This document shows, in pieces, positions 1 through 8,673 of a stretch of 64,000 bases of DNA (its first letter is position 1; each line of letters begins with the position of its first letter). Location: the NCBI RefSeq assembly GCF_000284255.1, contig NC_017075.1, forward strand, positions 2,976,001-3,040,000. Reading direction: 5' to 3'. A program made the position numbers and the translations under genes. Source of the stretch: Rubrivivax gelatinosus IL144. Lineage in GTDB: Bacteria > Pseudomonadota > Gammaproteobacteria > Burkholderiales > Burkholderiaceae_C. The notes under the pieces are model-generated. The model saw only the letters and a list, made by a program, of their open reading frames with translations, made no database searches and was not told the origin of the DNA.

Positions 1-18
1 GATGAGCTTGTCGGTCAT
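1..18 (-). CDS. leuA: 2-isopropylmalate synthase, N-terminal fragment
   Basis: Only the first six codons (MTDKLI) are inside the window; the gene continues beyond the left edge. MTDKLI is the usual start of betaproteobacterial LeuA, and the position after ilvC and pssA fits. LeuA condenses acetyl-CoA with 2-oxoisovalerate, the first committed step of leucine synthesis. An AAGG ribosome-binding site lies 7 bases before the ATG. The preceding leader peptide and attenuator suggest control by leucine supply. The call rests on six residues and context, so it is moderate. Confidence 0.6.
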
Positions 19-71
19 GGTCGTGCCTTTGCGAGAGGTTGGAGTCGCAAGCAGCTTGGAAGACGGAAATG

Positions 72-106
72 AAAAACGGCCCGCTGCGTTGCGCTGGCGG
101 GCCGTT
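72..106 (-). terminator. attenuator terminator upstream of leuA
   Basis: Read on the minus strand, a 10-bp perfect stem (AACGGCCCGC/GCGGGCCGTT, arms 97-106 and 75-84) is followed by a run of five T (72-76). It lies 28 bases after the stop of the leader peptide and about 55 bases before leuA, the classic position of a transcription attenuator. The alternative antiterminator pairing was not worked out. Confidence 0.75.
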
Positions 107-133
107 GATCGGGAAAAGGACGGACGAAGACGA

Positions 134-190
134 TCAGCGCACCCGCGGTTGGGCTAGCGCTAGCAGGATGAAGGCTTGGATCGTCGTCAC
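134..190 (-). CDS. leuA leader peptide (attenuation peptide)
   Basis: Eighteen-residue peptide MTTIQAFILLALAQPRVR with a GTG start at 188-190. It holds two Ile and three Leu codons, with an Ile-Leu-Leu run. Two of the Leu codons are CTA, a very rare codon in a genome this G+C-rich, and they lie in the palindrome GCTAGCGCTAGC. Rare Leu codons before a terminator hairpin are the hallmark of ribosome-mediated attenuation in leu operons. No strong Shine-Dalgarno is seen before the GTG. The function is inferred from composition and position. Confidence 0.6.
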   Translation of the reverse strand: MTTIQAFILLALAQPRVR

Positions 191-216
191 GCGGCGAATG
201 TAGCACAGGCCCGTGC

Positions 217-1053
217 TCACGGATGCAGGCCCTTCTCGTCGGGATCGTCGGTCGAGGTCGAGATCACGCTCGCCGGCTGGCCCTTGAAGCGCCGCCAGGC
301 GAATACCGCGTAACCCGACAGCCCGTAGAGCACAAAGACACCGAACAGCACGCGCGGCGGGTCGAGCGCGATCAGCGCGATCGCCAGCATCACCGCGACC
401 AGCACGACGAAGGGCACGGTGCGCCGGCCGCCGATGGTCTTGAAGCTGTAGAACGGCGCGTTGGTCACCATCGACAGCCCGGCGTAGAGCGTGACGGCGA
501 ACGCCGTCCATTCGAGCCAGGAGATCGAGTAGACGTCGCGAAAGCCCGCATCGTCGAAGACCCAGACCATGCCGACGACCAGCGCCGCGGCCGCCGGGCT
601 GGGCAGGCCCTGGAAGAAGCGCCGGTCGACGACGCCGATGTTGACGTTGAAGCGCGCCAGCCGCAGCGCGGCGCCGGCGACGTAGACGAAGGCCGGGATC
701 CAGCCCAGCTTGCCCAGGTCCTTCAAGGCCCAGACGTAGACGATCAAGGCCGGCGCGGCGCCGAACGAGACCATGTCCGAGAGGCTGTCCATCTGCTCGC
801 CGAAGGCGCTCTGCGTGCGCGTCATGCGCGCCACGCGGCCGTCCATCGCGTCGAGCACGGCGGCACAGAAGATCGCGATCGCGGCGGCCTCGAAGCGGCC
901 GTTGATCGCCATCACGACGCCGTAGAAGCCGGAGAACAGCGCCGCCAGCGTGATCGCGTTGGGCAGCACGTAGAGGCCGCGGCGCGGCCGGCGTGCGACA
1001 ACGGCGTCGACCTCGACGTCATCGTCGCCGGGAACCTGGGTATCGTCGGTCAT
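217..1053 (-). CDS. pssA: CDP-diacylglycerol-serine O-phosphatidyltransferase
   Basis: Makes phosphatidylserine from CDP-diacylglycerol and serine in the inner membrane, the precursor of phosphatidylethanolamine. The full CDP-alcohol phosphotransferase signature D-x2-DG-x2-AR-x8-G-x3-D-x3-D is present at D68, D71-G72, A75-R76, G85, D89 and D93. Several hydrophobic segments follow. At 278 residues it has the length of the bacterial type II enzyme. It lies between ilvC and leuA, 104 bp after ilvC. No phosphatidylserine decarboxylase gene lies between ilvC and pssA here. Confidence 0.93.
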   Translation of the reverse strand: MTDDTQVPGDDDVEVDAVVARRPRRGLYVLPNAITLAALFSGFYGVVMAINGRFEAAAIAIFCAAVLDAMDGRVARMTRTQSAFGEQMDSLSDMVSFGAAPALIVYVWALKDLGKLGWIPAFVYVAGAALRLARFNVNIGVVDRRFFQGLPSPAAAALVVGMVWVFDDAGFRDVYSISWLEWTAFAVTLYAGLSMVTNAPFYSFKTIGGRRTVPFVVLVAVMLAIALIALDPPRVLFGVFVLYGLSGYAVFAWRRFKGQPASVISTSTDDPDEKGLHP

Positions 1054-1115
1054 CCGGTCGAGGATAACCGCGGCCGGGGCCGAGCGCGGCCCCGGGGGTT
1101 TGAGCGGCGGCGACG

Positions 1116-1140
1116 GCCCCGCGTGTCTCGCACGCGGGGC
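1116..1140 (-). terminator. hairpin between ilvC and pssA
   Basis: A perfect 10-bp stem (GCCCCGCGTG/CACGCGGGGC, 5-base loop) sits 17 bp after the ilvC stop. No T run follows on either strand, so it may be an mRNA-stabilising hairpin or a weak terminator rather than a true intrinsic terminator. Confidence 0.35.
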
Positions 1141-1157
1141 TGCCGTTCAAGGCCGCG

Positions 1158-2189
<1,032 letters not shown>

Positions 2190-2266
2190 CTAGTCAGACG
2201 CCCGGCCGCGAATGGCCGGGCAGGTTTCCGGGCGATGGGCGGCCGTGCGGCCGCCGGGGCGCCGCC

Positions 2267-2758
2267 TCAGATGCGCAGGATTCTTTCGCCGCGGCCGATG
2301 CCGCTGGCGCCGGTGCGCACGGTTTCCAGGATCGCCGCGCGGTCGATCGCGACGAGGAAGGCGTCGAGCTTGGACGAGTCACCCGTCAGCTCGATCGTGT
2401 AGCTCTTCTCGGTGACGTCGATGATGCGGCCGCGGAAGATCTCCGCCATGCGCTTCATCTCCTCGCGTTCCTTGCCGACGGCGCGCACCTTGATGAGCAT
2501 GAGCTCGCGCTCGACGAAGCTGCCTTCGGTCAGGTCGACGACCTTGACGACCTCGATCAGCCGGTTCAGGTGCTTGGTGATCTGCTCGATGACGTCGTCG
2601 CTGCCGGTGGTGACGATGGTCATGCGCGACATCGACGGGTCTTCGGTCGGCGCGACCGTCAGGCTCTCGATGTTGTAGCCGCGCGCCGAGAACAGCGCGA
2701 CGACACGGGACAGGGCGCCGGCTTCGTTCTCGAGCAGCACCGCGATGATGTGTTTCAT
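2267..2758 (-). CDS. ilvH: acetolactate synthase small (regulatory) subunit
   Basis: Regulatory partner of the IlvI catalytic subunit; its N-terminal ACT domain (about residues 4-78, beginning HIIAVLLENEAGALSRVVAL) binds valine for feedback inhibition. The 163-residue length matches IlvH, and the C-terminal domain with RGRIIDV is conserved. It starts 165 bp downstream of ilvI and is co-oriented with it and with ilvC, so the three genes very likely form one operon. Confidence 0.95.
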   Translation of the reverse strand: MKHIIAVLLENEAGALSRVVALFSARGYNIESLTVAPTEDPSMSRMTIVTTGSDDVIEQITKHLNRLIEVVKVVDLTEGSFVERELMLIKVRAVGKEREEMKRMAEIFRGRIIDVTEKSYTIELTGDSSKLDAFLVAIDRAAILETVRTGASGIGRGERILRI

Positions 2759-2923
2759 GGTCTTCGTCCTTGCGTGGATCCCCGAGCCTGCGGCGGTAAC
2801 CGCCGGCCCTTCACCACGCCGTTGGATCGTTGGAAAGATGCAGTCCGCAGGGGTTCGCGGCAGCGGCTGCGGCAGCCGGCGGCGGCGCGGTAACGCCGTC
2901 GCCGCCGACGCGGCCCGTGCCGG

Positions 2924-4696
2924 TCACAGGTCTTCGGACTTGAGCTGCATCTCGCTGATGCCCTTGCCGGCGTGCACCATCGGCCACACGTTCTCGGTCG
3001 GGTCGGTGCGCACGTCGATGAACACGGTGCGGTCCTTGAGCCGCATCGCCTCCTTCAGCGCGCCTTCGACGTCGGCTGGCCGGTCGACACGCAGGCCGAC
3101 GTGGCCGTAGGCCTCGGCGAGCTTGACGAAGTCGGGCAGCGCGTCCATGTAGCTGTGCGAGTAGCGGCCGCCGTAGATCAGCTCCTGCCACTGCCGCACC
3201 ATGCCCAGGTAGCGGTTGTTCAGCGAGACGATCTTCACCGGCGTCTTGTACTGCAGGCAGGTCGACAGCTCCTGGATGCACATCTGGATCGAGCCTTCGC
3301 CGGTGATGCAGAAGACGTCCGACTCCGGCTTGGCGAGCTTGATGCCCATCGCGTACGGCAGGCCCACGCCCATCGTGCCCAGGCCGCCGGAGTTGATCCA
3401 GCGCCGCGGCTCCTCGAAGCCGTAGAACTGCGCCGCCCACATCTGGTGCTGGCCGACGTCGGAGGTGATGTAGGCATCGCGACCGCGCGTCAGGCGTGCC
3501 AGCGTCTGCACCACCATCTGCGGCTTGATGACCTCGTCGCTGGGCTCGTAGGCCAGGCACTCGCGCTTGCGCCACTCGTTGATCTGGCCCCACCAGGAGG
3601 AGATCGCCACGGTGTCCGGGCGTTGGTGCGACTCCTTGAGCTGGGCGATCAGCTCCTGCAGCACGTCCTTGACGTCGCCGACGATCGGGATGTCCACGCG
3701 CACGCGCTTGGAGATCGACGAGGGGTCGATGTCGACGTGGATGATCTTGCGTTCGACCTGGGCGAAGTGCGCCGGGTTGCCGATGACGCGGTCGTCGAAG
3801 CGCGCGCCGACGGCCAGCAGCACGTCGCAGTGCTGCATCGTCATGTTCGCTTCGTAGGTGCCGTGCATGCCGAGCATGCCCAGGAACTTCGGGTCGCTGG
3901 CGGGAATCGCGCCCAGGCCCATCAGCGTGTTCGTCACCGGGAAGCCGAGCAGGTCGGCCAGCTGGCGCAGCTCCTGCGACGCTTCGCCGAGCACGACGCC
4001 GCCGCCGGTGTAGATGTAGGGGCGCTTGGCCTGCAGCAGCAGCTGCACGGCCTTGCGGATCTGGCCGCTGTGGCCCTTGCGCACCGGGTTGTACGAGCGC
4101 AGCTCGATGGTCTGCGGGTACTGGAACGGCGCGGTGTTCAGCGAGACGTCCTTGGGCACGTCGATCACGACGGGGCCCGGACGGCCGGTGCGCGCGATGT
4201 GGAAGGCCTTCTTGATCGTCGAGGCCAGGTCGCGCACGTCCTTGACGAGGAAATTGTGCTTGACCACCGGGCGCGTGATGCCGACGGTGTCGCACTCCTG
4301 GAAGGCGTCCATCCCGATCGCGGCCGTCGGCACCTGACCGGTGATGATGACCATCGGGATCGAGTCCATGTAGGCCGTCGCGATGCCGGTGACGGCGTTC
4401 GTGACACCCGGGCCCGAGGTGACGAGGGCGACGCCGACGTCGCCGGTGGCGCGGGCGTAGCCGTCGGCGGCGTGCACCGCGGCCTGTTCGTGCCGGACCA
4501 GGACGTGCTGGATGCTGTCCTGCTTGTACAGCGCGTCGTAGATGTAGAGAACCGATCCGCCGGGATAGCCCCAAAGGTACTTGACCCCTTCGGCCTGCAG
4601 GCTGCGAACCAGGATTTCAGCGCCGTTGAGCACGGCGGGAGGAGAAGACGGTTGTGCCGATGCGGCACGCTTGACTTCCGCGGCGGAGATGTCCAT
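2924..4696 (-). CDS. ilvI: acetolactate synthase large (catalytic) subunit
   Basis: TPP- and FAD-dependent enzyme that condenses pyruvate with pyruvate or 2-oxobutyrate, the first common step of branched-chain amino-acid synthesis. The start is set at MDISAAEVKR (590 residues) because AAAGG lies 7 bases upstream; the reading frame is open further upstream but is then unlike the family. The catalytic glutamate lies in LVRHEQAA (E70), and the TPP-binding block reads GEGSIQM where GDGSFQM is usual. Three TPP-family domains are recognisable. It is the first gene of ilvI-ilvH-ilvC, transcribed divergently from the sigma-factor gene. No Ile/Leu/Val-rich leader peptide was found ahead of it. Confidence 0.95.
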   Translation of the reverse strand: MDISAAEVKRAASAQPSSPPAVLNGAEILVRSLQAEGVKYLWGYPGGSVLYIYDALYKQDSIQHVLVRHEQAAVHAADGYARATGDVGVALVTSGPGVTNAVTGIATAYMDSIPMVIITGQVPTAAIGMDAFQECDTVGITRPVVKHNFLVKDVRDLASTIKKAFHIARTGRPGPVVIDVPKDVSLNTAPFQYPQTIELRSYNPVRKGHSGQIRKAVQLLLQAKRPYIYTGGGVVLGEASQELRQLADLLGFPVTNTLMGLGAIPASDPKFLGMLGMHGTYEANMTMQHCDVLLAVGARFDDRVIGNPAHFAQVERKIIHVDIDPSSISKRVRVDIPIVGDVKDVLQELIAQLKESHQRPDTVAISSWWGQINEWRKRECLAYEPSDEVIKPQMVVQTLARLTRGRDAYITSDVGQHQMWAAQFYGFEEPRRWINSGGLGTMGVGLPYAMGIKLAKPESDVFCITGEGSIQMCIQELSTCLQYKTPVKIVSLNNRYLGMVRQWQELIYGGRYSHSYMDALPDFVKLAEAYGHVGLRVDRPADVEGALKEAMRLKDRTVFIDVRTDPTENVWPMVHAGKGISEMQLKSEDL

Positions 4697-4842
4697 TTCC
4701 GAACCTTTGCGAATTTCTCTGACGAAAATCGATCGGTGCTCCTCCTCGCGCCCTCGTGAGGCGGACTCGGAACTGCGCGCGGTCTGAGAACTGACGTCCG
4801 GGTCGGACGAGAGCGAGACCCAAAAGAGCGTTGTGCGAACAT

Positions 4843-4908
4843 GGATTATGCACCGCCTCCGGGCGCCGCCCCGCCCGGGTGCCCGGGCCGCGCCCGAGTG
4901 CATAATCC
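4843..4908. promoter_or_regulatory. inverted repeat with back-to-back -10-like boxes
   Basis: GGATTATGCAC (4843-4853) and its exact reverse complement GTGCATAATCC (4898-4908) flank a 44-bp G+C-only core in the ilvI/sigma-factor intergenic region. On each outward strand the arm contains TG-CATAAT, five of six matches to a -10 box, pointing at ilvI (minus) and at the sigma factor (plus). No convincing -35 boxes are seen. It may be a pair of divergent promoters, a regulator site, or both. Confidence 0.5.
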
Positions 4909-4926
4909 GGCGCGCCCGAACCCGGG

Positions 4927-5514
4927 GTGCTGCTCCCCGTCCGCGCGTTGGCATCCGATAAAGAACTTTCCGATTTCCTGAAGAGCGTCGAGCGACGCGC
5001 GTTCAAACGCGCGGCTTTCGCCGTACGCGACGAGGATGCCGCGCTGGACATCGTCCAGGACGCGATGATCCGGCTGGCCGAGAAGTATCCGGACCGGCCG
5101 GCATCGGAGTTTCCGATGCTCTTCCAGCGCATCCTGTCGAACGCGACGATGGACTGGTTCCGGCGCCAGAAGGTCCGCAACGCCGTCGTCCAGAACCTGT
5201 CGGACCTCGAAGGCGACGACGAGGACGGCGACTTCGACCTGCTGGAGACGCTGCAGGCTGTCGAGAACTCGCTGGGCACCGAGAGCGCCGCCGAGGCCGT
5301 CTCGCGGGACCAGATCTTGCGTCTCATCGAGCACGAAGTGGCCGGGCTGCCCGACCGTCAACGCGAAGCCTTCCTCTTGCGTTACTGGGAGGAGTTCGAC
5401 GTAGCCGAAACCGCGGCGGCGATGGGGTGTTCCGAGGGCAGTGTGAAAACCCACTGCTCGCGCGCCGTCCATGCCCTGGCCAAGGCCCTTCGTCTCAAGG
5501 GAATCGCGCCATGA
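4927..5514 (+). CDS. RNA polymerase sigma factor, ECF/sigma-70 family
   Basis: Contains sigma region 2 (about residues 20-80, with AAFAVRDEDAALDIVQDAMI) and a region 4 helix-turn-helix (about residues 140-188, LPDRQREAFLLRYWEEFD to GSVKTHCSRAVHAL). The annotated GTG gives 195 residues; a TTG at 4948 giving MASDKELSDFLKS may be the true start because conservation begins there. The stop overlaps the next ATG (ATGA), so it is translationally coupled to a DUF3619 membrane protein, then DUF3106. Such coupling suggests sigma/anti-sigma control. The regulated genes are unknown. Confidence 0.88.
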   Translation: MLLPVRALASDKELSDFLKSVERRAFKRAAFAVRDEDAALDIVQDAMIRLAEKYPDRPASEFPMLFQRILSNATMDWFRRQKVRNAVVQNLSDLEGDDEDGDFDLLETLQAVENSLGTESAAEAVSRDQILRLIEHEVAGLPDRQREAFLLRYWEEFDVAETAAAMGCSEGSVKTHCSRAVHALAKALRLKGIAP

Positions 5515-5933
5515 CTCAAACCAGCTTCACCGACGCGGACGTCCTGCGCGCGCGCATCGCGGCGCGCATCGCAGCCGGCTTGACCGAGCGAGCCGACGAT
5601 CTGCCCCACGACATCTCCGAGCGCCTTCGCATCGCCCGTGAGCAGGCGCTGACGCGCGCCCGCGCCGTGCGCCAGGAGGCCGCCGCCGAGTCGATCGTCG
5701 CCGTCTCCGGCGGCGCTGCCGTGCGCGGCGGCCCGCCCTGGTGGCAGCGTCTGGCCGTCGTGCTGCCGCTGGTCATGCTCGTCGCCGGTCTGGTGCTGAT
5801 CCGCGAGCACGACCACCGCGAGCAGGTCTTGGCCGCCGCGGACATCGATTCCGTGCTGCTGGCCGACGACCTGCCGCCGGCCGCCTATTCCGATCCCGGG
5901 TTCGCCGAGTACCTGAAGACGCAGCAACCGTGA
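5511..5933 (+). CDS. DUF3619 family single-pass membrane protein
   Basis: 140-residue protein with a soluble, charged N-terminal half (residues 1-75), one transmembrane segment (about 82-99, RLAVVLPLVMLVAGLVLI) and a short outer tail. Its ATG overlaps the sigma-factor stop (ATGA), and its stop overlaps the GTG of the next gene (GTGA). A cytosolic domain plus one membrane helix encoded directly after an ECF-type sigma factor is the layout of an anti-sigma factor, but no zinc-binding ZAS motif is visible. The anti-sigma role is inference. Confidence 0.75.
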   Translation: MTQTSFTDADVLRARIAARIAAGLTERADDLPHDISERLRIAREQALTRARAVRQEAAAESIVAVSGGAAVRGGPPWWQRLAVVLPLVMLVAGLVLIREHDHREQVLAAADIDSVLLADDLPPAAYSDPGFAEYLKTQQP

Positions 5934-6640
5934 GCTTTCGCCCGGCCGTCATCGCTGCCGTCGTGATCGCGGCCGTGTTCGCCACGGCCGCGCCGGTGTT
6001 CGCTGCCGAGTCGGGCCCCACCTGGGCCCAGCTCTCGGCGGCGCAGCGCCGAGCGCTCGCGCCGCTGCAGCAGGACTGGCCGAACCTCGACGCCACCGGC
6101 AAGGAACGCTGGCTGAGCGTCGCCGCGCGCTTTCCGAAGCTGAGCCAGGCCGAACGCCAGCGCGTGCAGGAGCGCATGGCCGCCTGGACGCAGATGACAC
6201 CGTCGGACCGCGCCCAGGCCCGGTTGCAGTTCCAGCAGGCGCGCCAGTTCTCGCCCGAAGACCGCCAGGCGCGCTGGGAGGCGTACAAGGCTCTCCCGGA
6301 CGACCAGCGCAAGCAGCTCGCCGAACGCGCCAAACCGCCCAAGCGTGCCGCCTCGCGCGTGCGCGACGACGAGGACGACGACGACGGCAAGCCCAAGCGC
6401 AACATCGTCGCCACGCCGCGCCCGCAGGCGCCCAAGGCGGTGGCACCGGCCGTCATCCAGGCCGCGCCCGGCGCGACGACGACGCTGATCACCTCGCAGC
6501 CTTCGTCGCCGGCGCACCACCAGTCCGGCATGCCCAAGATCATCGCCACCGACGGGTTCGTCAATCCGGTGACGCTGCTGCCCCGTCGCGGACCGCAAGG
6601 CGCTGCGGTACGCTCGCAGGCTGCTTCGGAACCGCGCTGA
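5930..6640 (+). CDS. DUF3106 domain protein, exported
   Basis: 236 residues from a GTG that overlaps the previous stop. Residues 1-24 form a signal peptide (AAVVIAAVFATAAPVFA). The mature part repeats the DUF3106 pattern of short aromatic/Gln helices: WAQLSAAQRRALAPL, RWLSVAARFPKLS, RMAAWTQMTPSDRAQAR and RWEAYKALPDDQRKQLA. An acidic patch DDEDDDD and a Pro/Ala-rich tail follow. It is probably periplasmic and could be sensed by, or help control, the sigma/DUF3619 pair. The biochemical role of DUF3106 is unknown to me. Confidence 0.8.
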   Translation: MSFRPAVIAAVVIAAVFATAAPVFAAESGPTWAQLSAAQRRALAPLQQDWPNLDATGKERWLSVAARFPKLSQAERQRVQERMAAWTQMTPSDRAQARLQFQQARQFSPEDRQARWEAYKALPDDQRKQLAERAKPPKRAASRVRDDEDDDDGKPKRNIVATPRPQAPKAVAPAVIQAAPGATTTLITSQPSSPAHHQSGMPKIIATDGFVNPVTLLPRRGPQGAAVRSQAASEPR

Positions 6641-6649
6641 CCCGTCTCG

Positions 6650-7171
6650 ATGATCGTCCTGCCTCCCGCCGAGGGTGAACACCCCACCCCGGCGCTGATC
6701 CGCCGCCTCGCCTGCTTCGTCTACGAAGGCATCCTGCTCTTCGGCGTCGTCATGGCCGCCGGGCTCGTCTATTCGCTGGCGACCAACCAGCGCAGCGCCC
6801 ACCAGGGCCAGTTCGGCCTGCAGGTCTTCCTGTTCTTCGTCTTCGGCCTGTACTTCGTCTGGTTCTGGAGCCGCACCGGCCAGACGCTGGCGATGCAGAC
6901 CTGGCAGATCCGCCTCGTGCAGCGCGACGGCCAGCCGGTCTCGGTAGCGCGGGCGCTGGGGCGTTACCTCGTCTGCTGGATCTGGTTCCTGCCTTGGCTG
7001 GCCATCGCCCATTTCGCCGGCCTGCAAGGCAATGGCCAGGTCTTCGGCCTGCTGATGCTGGGCGTGGTGCTCTGGGCCGTGCTGTCGCGCCTGCACCCCG
7101 ATCGCCAGTTCTGGCACGACGCACTCTGCGGAACGCGCCTGATCGCCTGGCGCTCCAAGCCCAAGGACTGA
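6650..7171 (+). CDS. RDD family membrane protein
   Basis: 173 residues with three or four hydrophobic segments (about 24-46, 57-75, 106-125, 132-148). The opening Arg-rich block LIRRLACFVYE corresponds to the RDD motif, although the defining Asp residues are not obvious. It starts 9 bp after the DUF3106 gene and is likely the last member of the sigma-factor operon. RDD proteins are small integral membrane proteins, some linked to ion exchange; no substrate can be assigned here. Confidence 0.8.
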   Translation: MIVLPPAEGEHPTPALIRRLACFVYEGILLFGVVMAAGLVYSLATNQRSAHQGQFGLQVFLFFVFGLYFVWFWSRTGQTLAMQTWQIRLVQRDGQPVSVARALGRYLVCWIWFLPWLAIAHFAGLQGNGQVFGLLMLGVVLWAVLSRLHPDRQFWHDALCGTRLIAWRSKPKD

Positions 7172-7175
7172 GGCC

Positions 7176-7601
7176 GTGACTCCGAGCAGCCCACCCCCGC
7201 CGCTGGAGCGGCACCACGAAGCCGCCGCCAACCCGCACAAGGGCCGCACCGGCCTGGACCGCATCCTGCGGGCCACCGGCTACTCGGCGGCCGGCCTCAG
7301 CGCCGCGTTCCGCGGCGAAAGCGCGTTCCGGCAGGAAGTCTTCGCCGCCGTCGTCATGCTGCCGGCGGCGTTCTGGCTCGGCAGCGGCTGGATCGAGGTC
7401 GCGCTGCTGGCCGGCAGCGTCGTCATGGTGCTCGTCGTCGAGCTGCTGAACTCGGCGATCGAGGCCGTGGTCGACCGCGTCGGCCTCGAACTGCACGAGC
7501 TGTCCAAACGCGCCAAGGACCTGGGCAGCGCTGCCGTCATGCTGTCGCTGGTGCTGACCGGGGCGATCTGGCTGGGCGCGCTCTGGCAGCGGTTCGCCTG
7601 A
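7176..7601 (+). CDS. dgkA: diacylglycerol kinase (prokaryotic DgkA type)
   Basis: Small trimeric inner-membrane kinase that returns diacylglycerol to phosphatidic acid using ATP. The family core is clear: [11 protein letters not shown], then [15 protein letters not shown] and the [10 protein letters not shown] segment, with three membrane helices. The GTG start at 7176 gives 141 residues, about 20 more than the Escherichia coli protein because of a hydrophilic N-terminal extension. It starts 4 bp after the RDD gene stop. Confidence 0.92.
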   Translation: MTPSSPPPPLERHHEAAANPHKGRTGLDRILRATGYSAAGLSAAFRGESAFRQEVFAAVVMLPAAFWLGSGWIEVALLAGSVVMVLVVELLNSAIEAVVDRVGLELHELSKRAKDLGSAAVMLSLVLTGAIWLGALWQRFA

Positions 7602-7614
7602 GACAATCGGCGCG

Positions 7615-8217
7615 ATGAACGACATCGCGCCTCCCCCTCCCTTCACCGTCTGCGTCTACTGCGGCTCGCGCCACGGCCAGCGCGCCGCCTACACCGAAGC
7701 CGCCCGCGTGCTCGGCCGCGCGATCGGCGAGCGCGGCTGGCAGCTCGTCTACGGCGGCGGCAAGGTCGGCCTGATGGGCGAAGTCGCCGATGCGGTGCTG
7801 GCAGCAGGCGGCCGCGTCGTCGGCGTGATCCCCGAGTCGCTGATGAAGCGCGAGGTCGGCCACCGCGGCCTCACCGAGCTGCACGTCGTGCCGACGATGC
7901 ACAAGAGGAAGCAGATGATGGCCGAGCGTGCCGACGCCTTCATCGCGCTGCCGGGCGGCATCGGCACGCTGGAAGAGCTGTTCGAGGTCTGGACCTGGCG
8001 CCAGCTGGGCTACCACGACCAGCCGATCGGCCTGCTCGACGTCGACGGCTTCTACGAAGGCCTGCTGGCCTTCATGCGCCGCACCGTCGAAGAAGGTTTC
8101 CTGTCCGAAGCCCAGCAGGCGGTGCTGCAGGTCGAACGCGACCCGCTGGCGCTGCTGGACCGGCTGGCGACGCTGGCGCATCAGGCCGGCGGCCCGGACC
8201 ATTTCGGCCGCATCTGA
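7615..8217 (+). CDS. LOG family nucleoside-monophosphate phosphoribohydrolase
   Basis: Rossmann-fold protein of the LOG/TIGR00730 group. The signature [16 protein letters not shown] is present at about residues 119-134, and [20 protein letters not shown] is the nucleotide-binding turn. Family members cleave AMP-type nucleotides to base and ribose 5-phosphate, and some release active cytokinins. At 200 residues it is of normal length. It lies 13 bp after dgkA and ends before the convergent glnB. The substrate cannot be told from sequence. Confidence 0.9.
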   Translation: MNDIAPPPPFTVCVYCGSRHGQRAAYTEAARVLGRAIGERGWQLVYGGGKVGLMGEVADAVLAAGGRVVGVIPESLMKREVGHRGLTELHVVPTMHKRKQMMAERADAFIALPGGIGTLEELFEVWTWRQLGYHDQPIGLLDVDGFYEGLLAFMRRTVEEGFLSEAQQAVLQVERDPLALLDRLATLAHQAGGPDHFGRI

Positions 8218-8267
8218 GGCCACCAAGAACAACGGGGCACCGCTCGCGCGGGGCCCCGTCGTCCTGG

Positions 8268-8290
8268 ACAAAGCCCGGCCGCGGCCGGGC
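8268..8290 (-). terminator. terminator after glnB
   Basis: GCCCGGCC-GC-GGCCGGGC (8273-8290) followed on the minus strand by CTTTG. It is a strong stem with a short T run between the convergent LOG gene and glnB. A second weaker stem, ACGGGG/CCCCGT, lies at about 8232-8259 and could serve the plus strand. Confidence 0.55.
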
Positions 8291-8295
8291 AGGCC

Positions 8296-8673
<378 letters not shown>

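Noticed and set aside
4697..4842. Possible ilv leader peptide/attenuator before ilvI
   Set aside because: The ATG frame starting at 4842 is Arg/Ser/Pro-rich with no run of Ile, Leu or Val, and no terminator hairpin follows.
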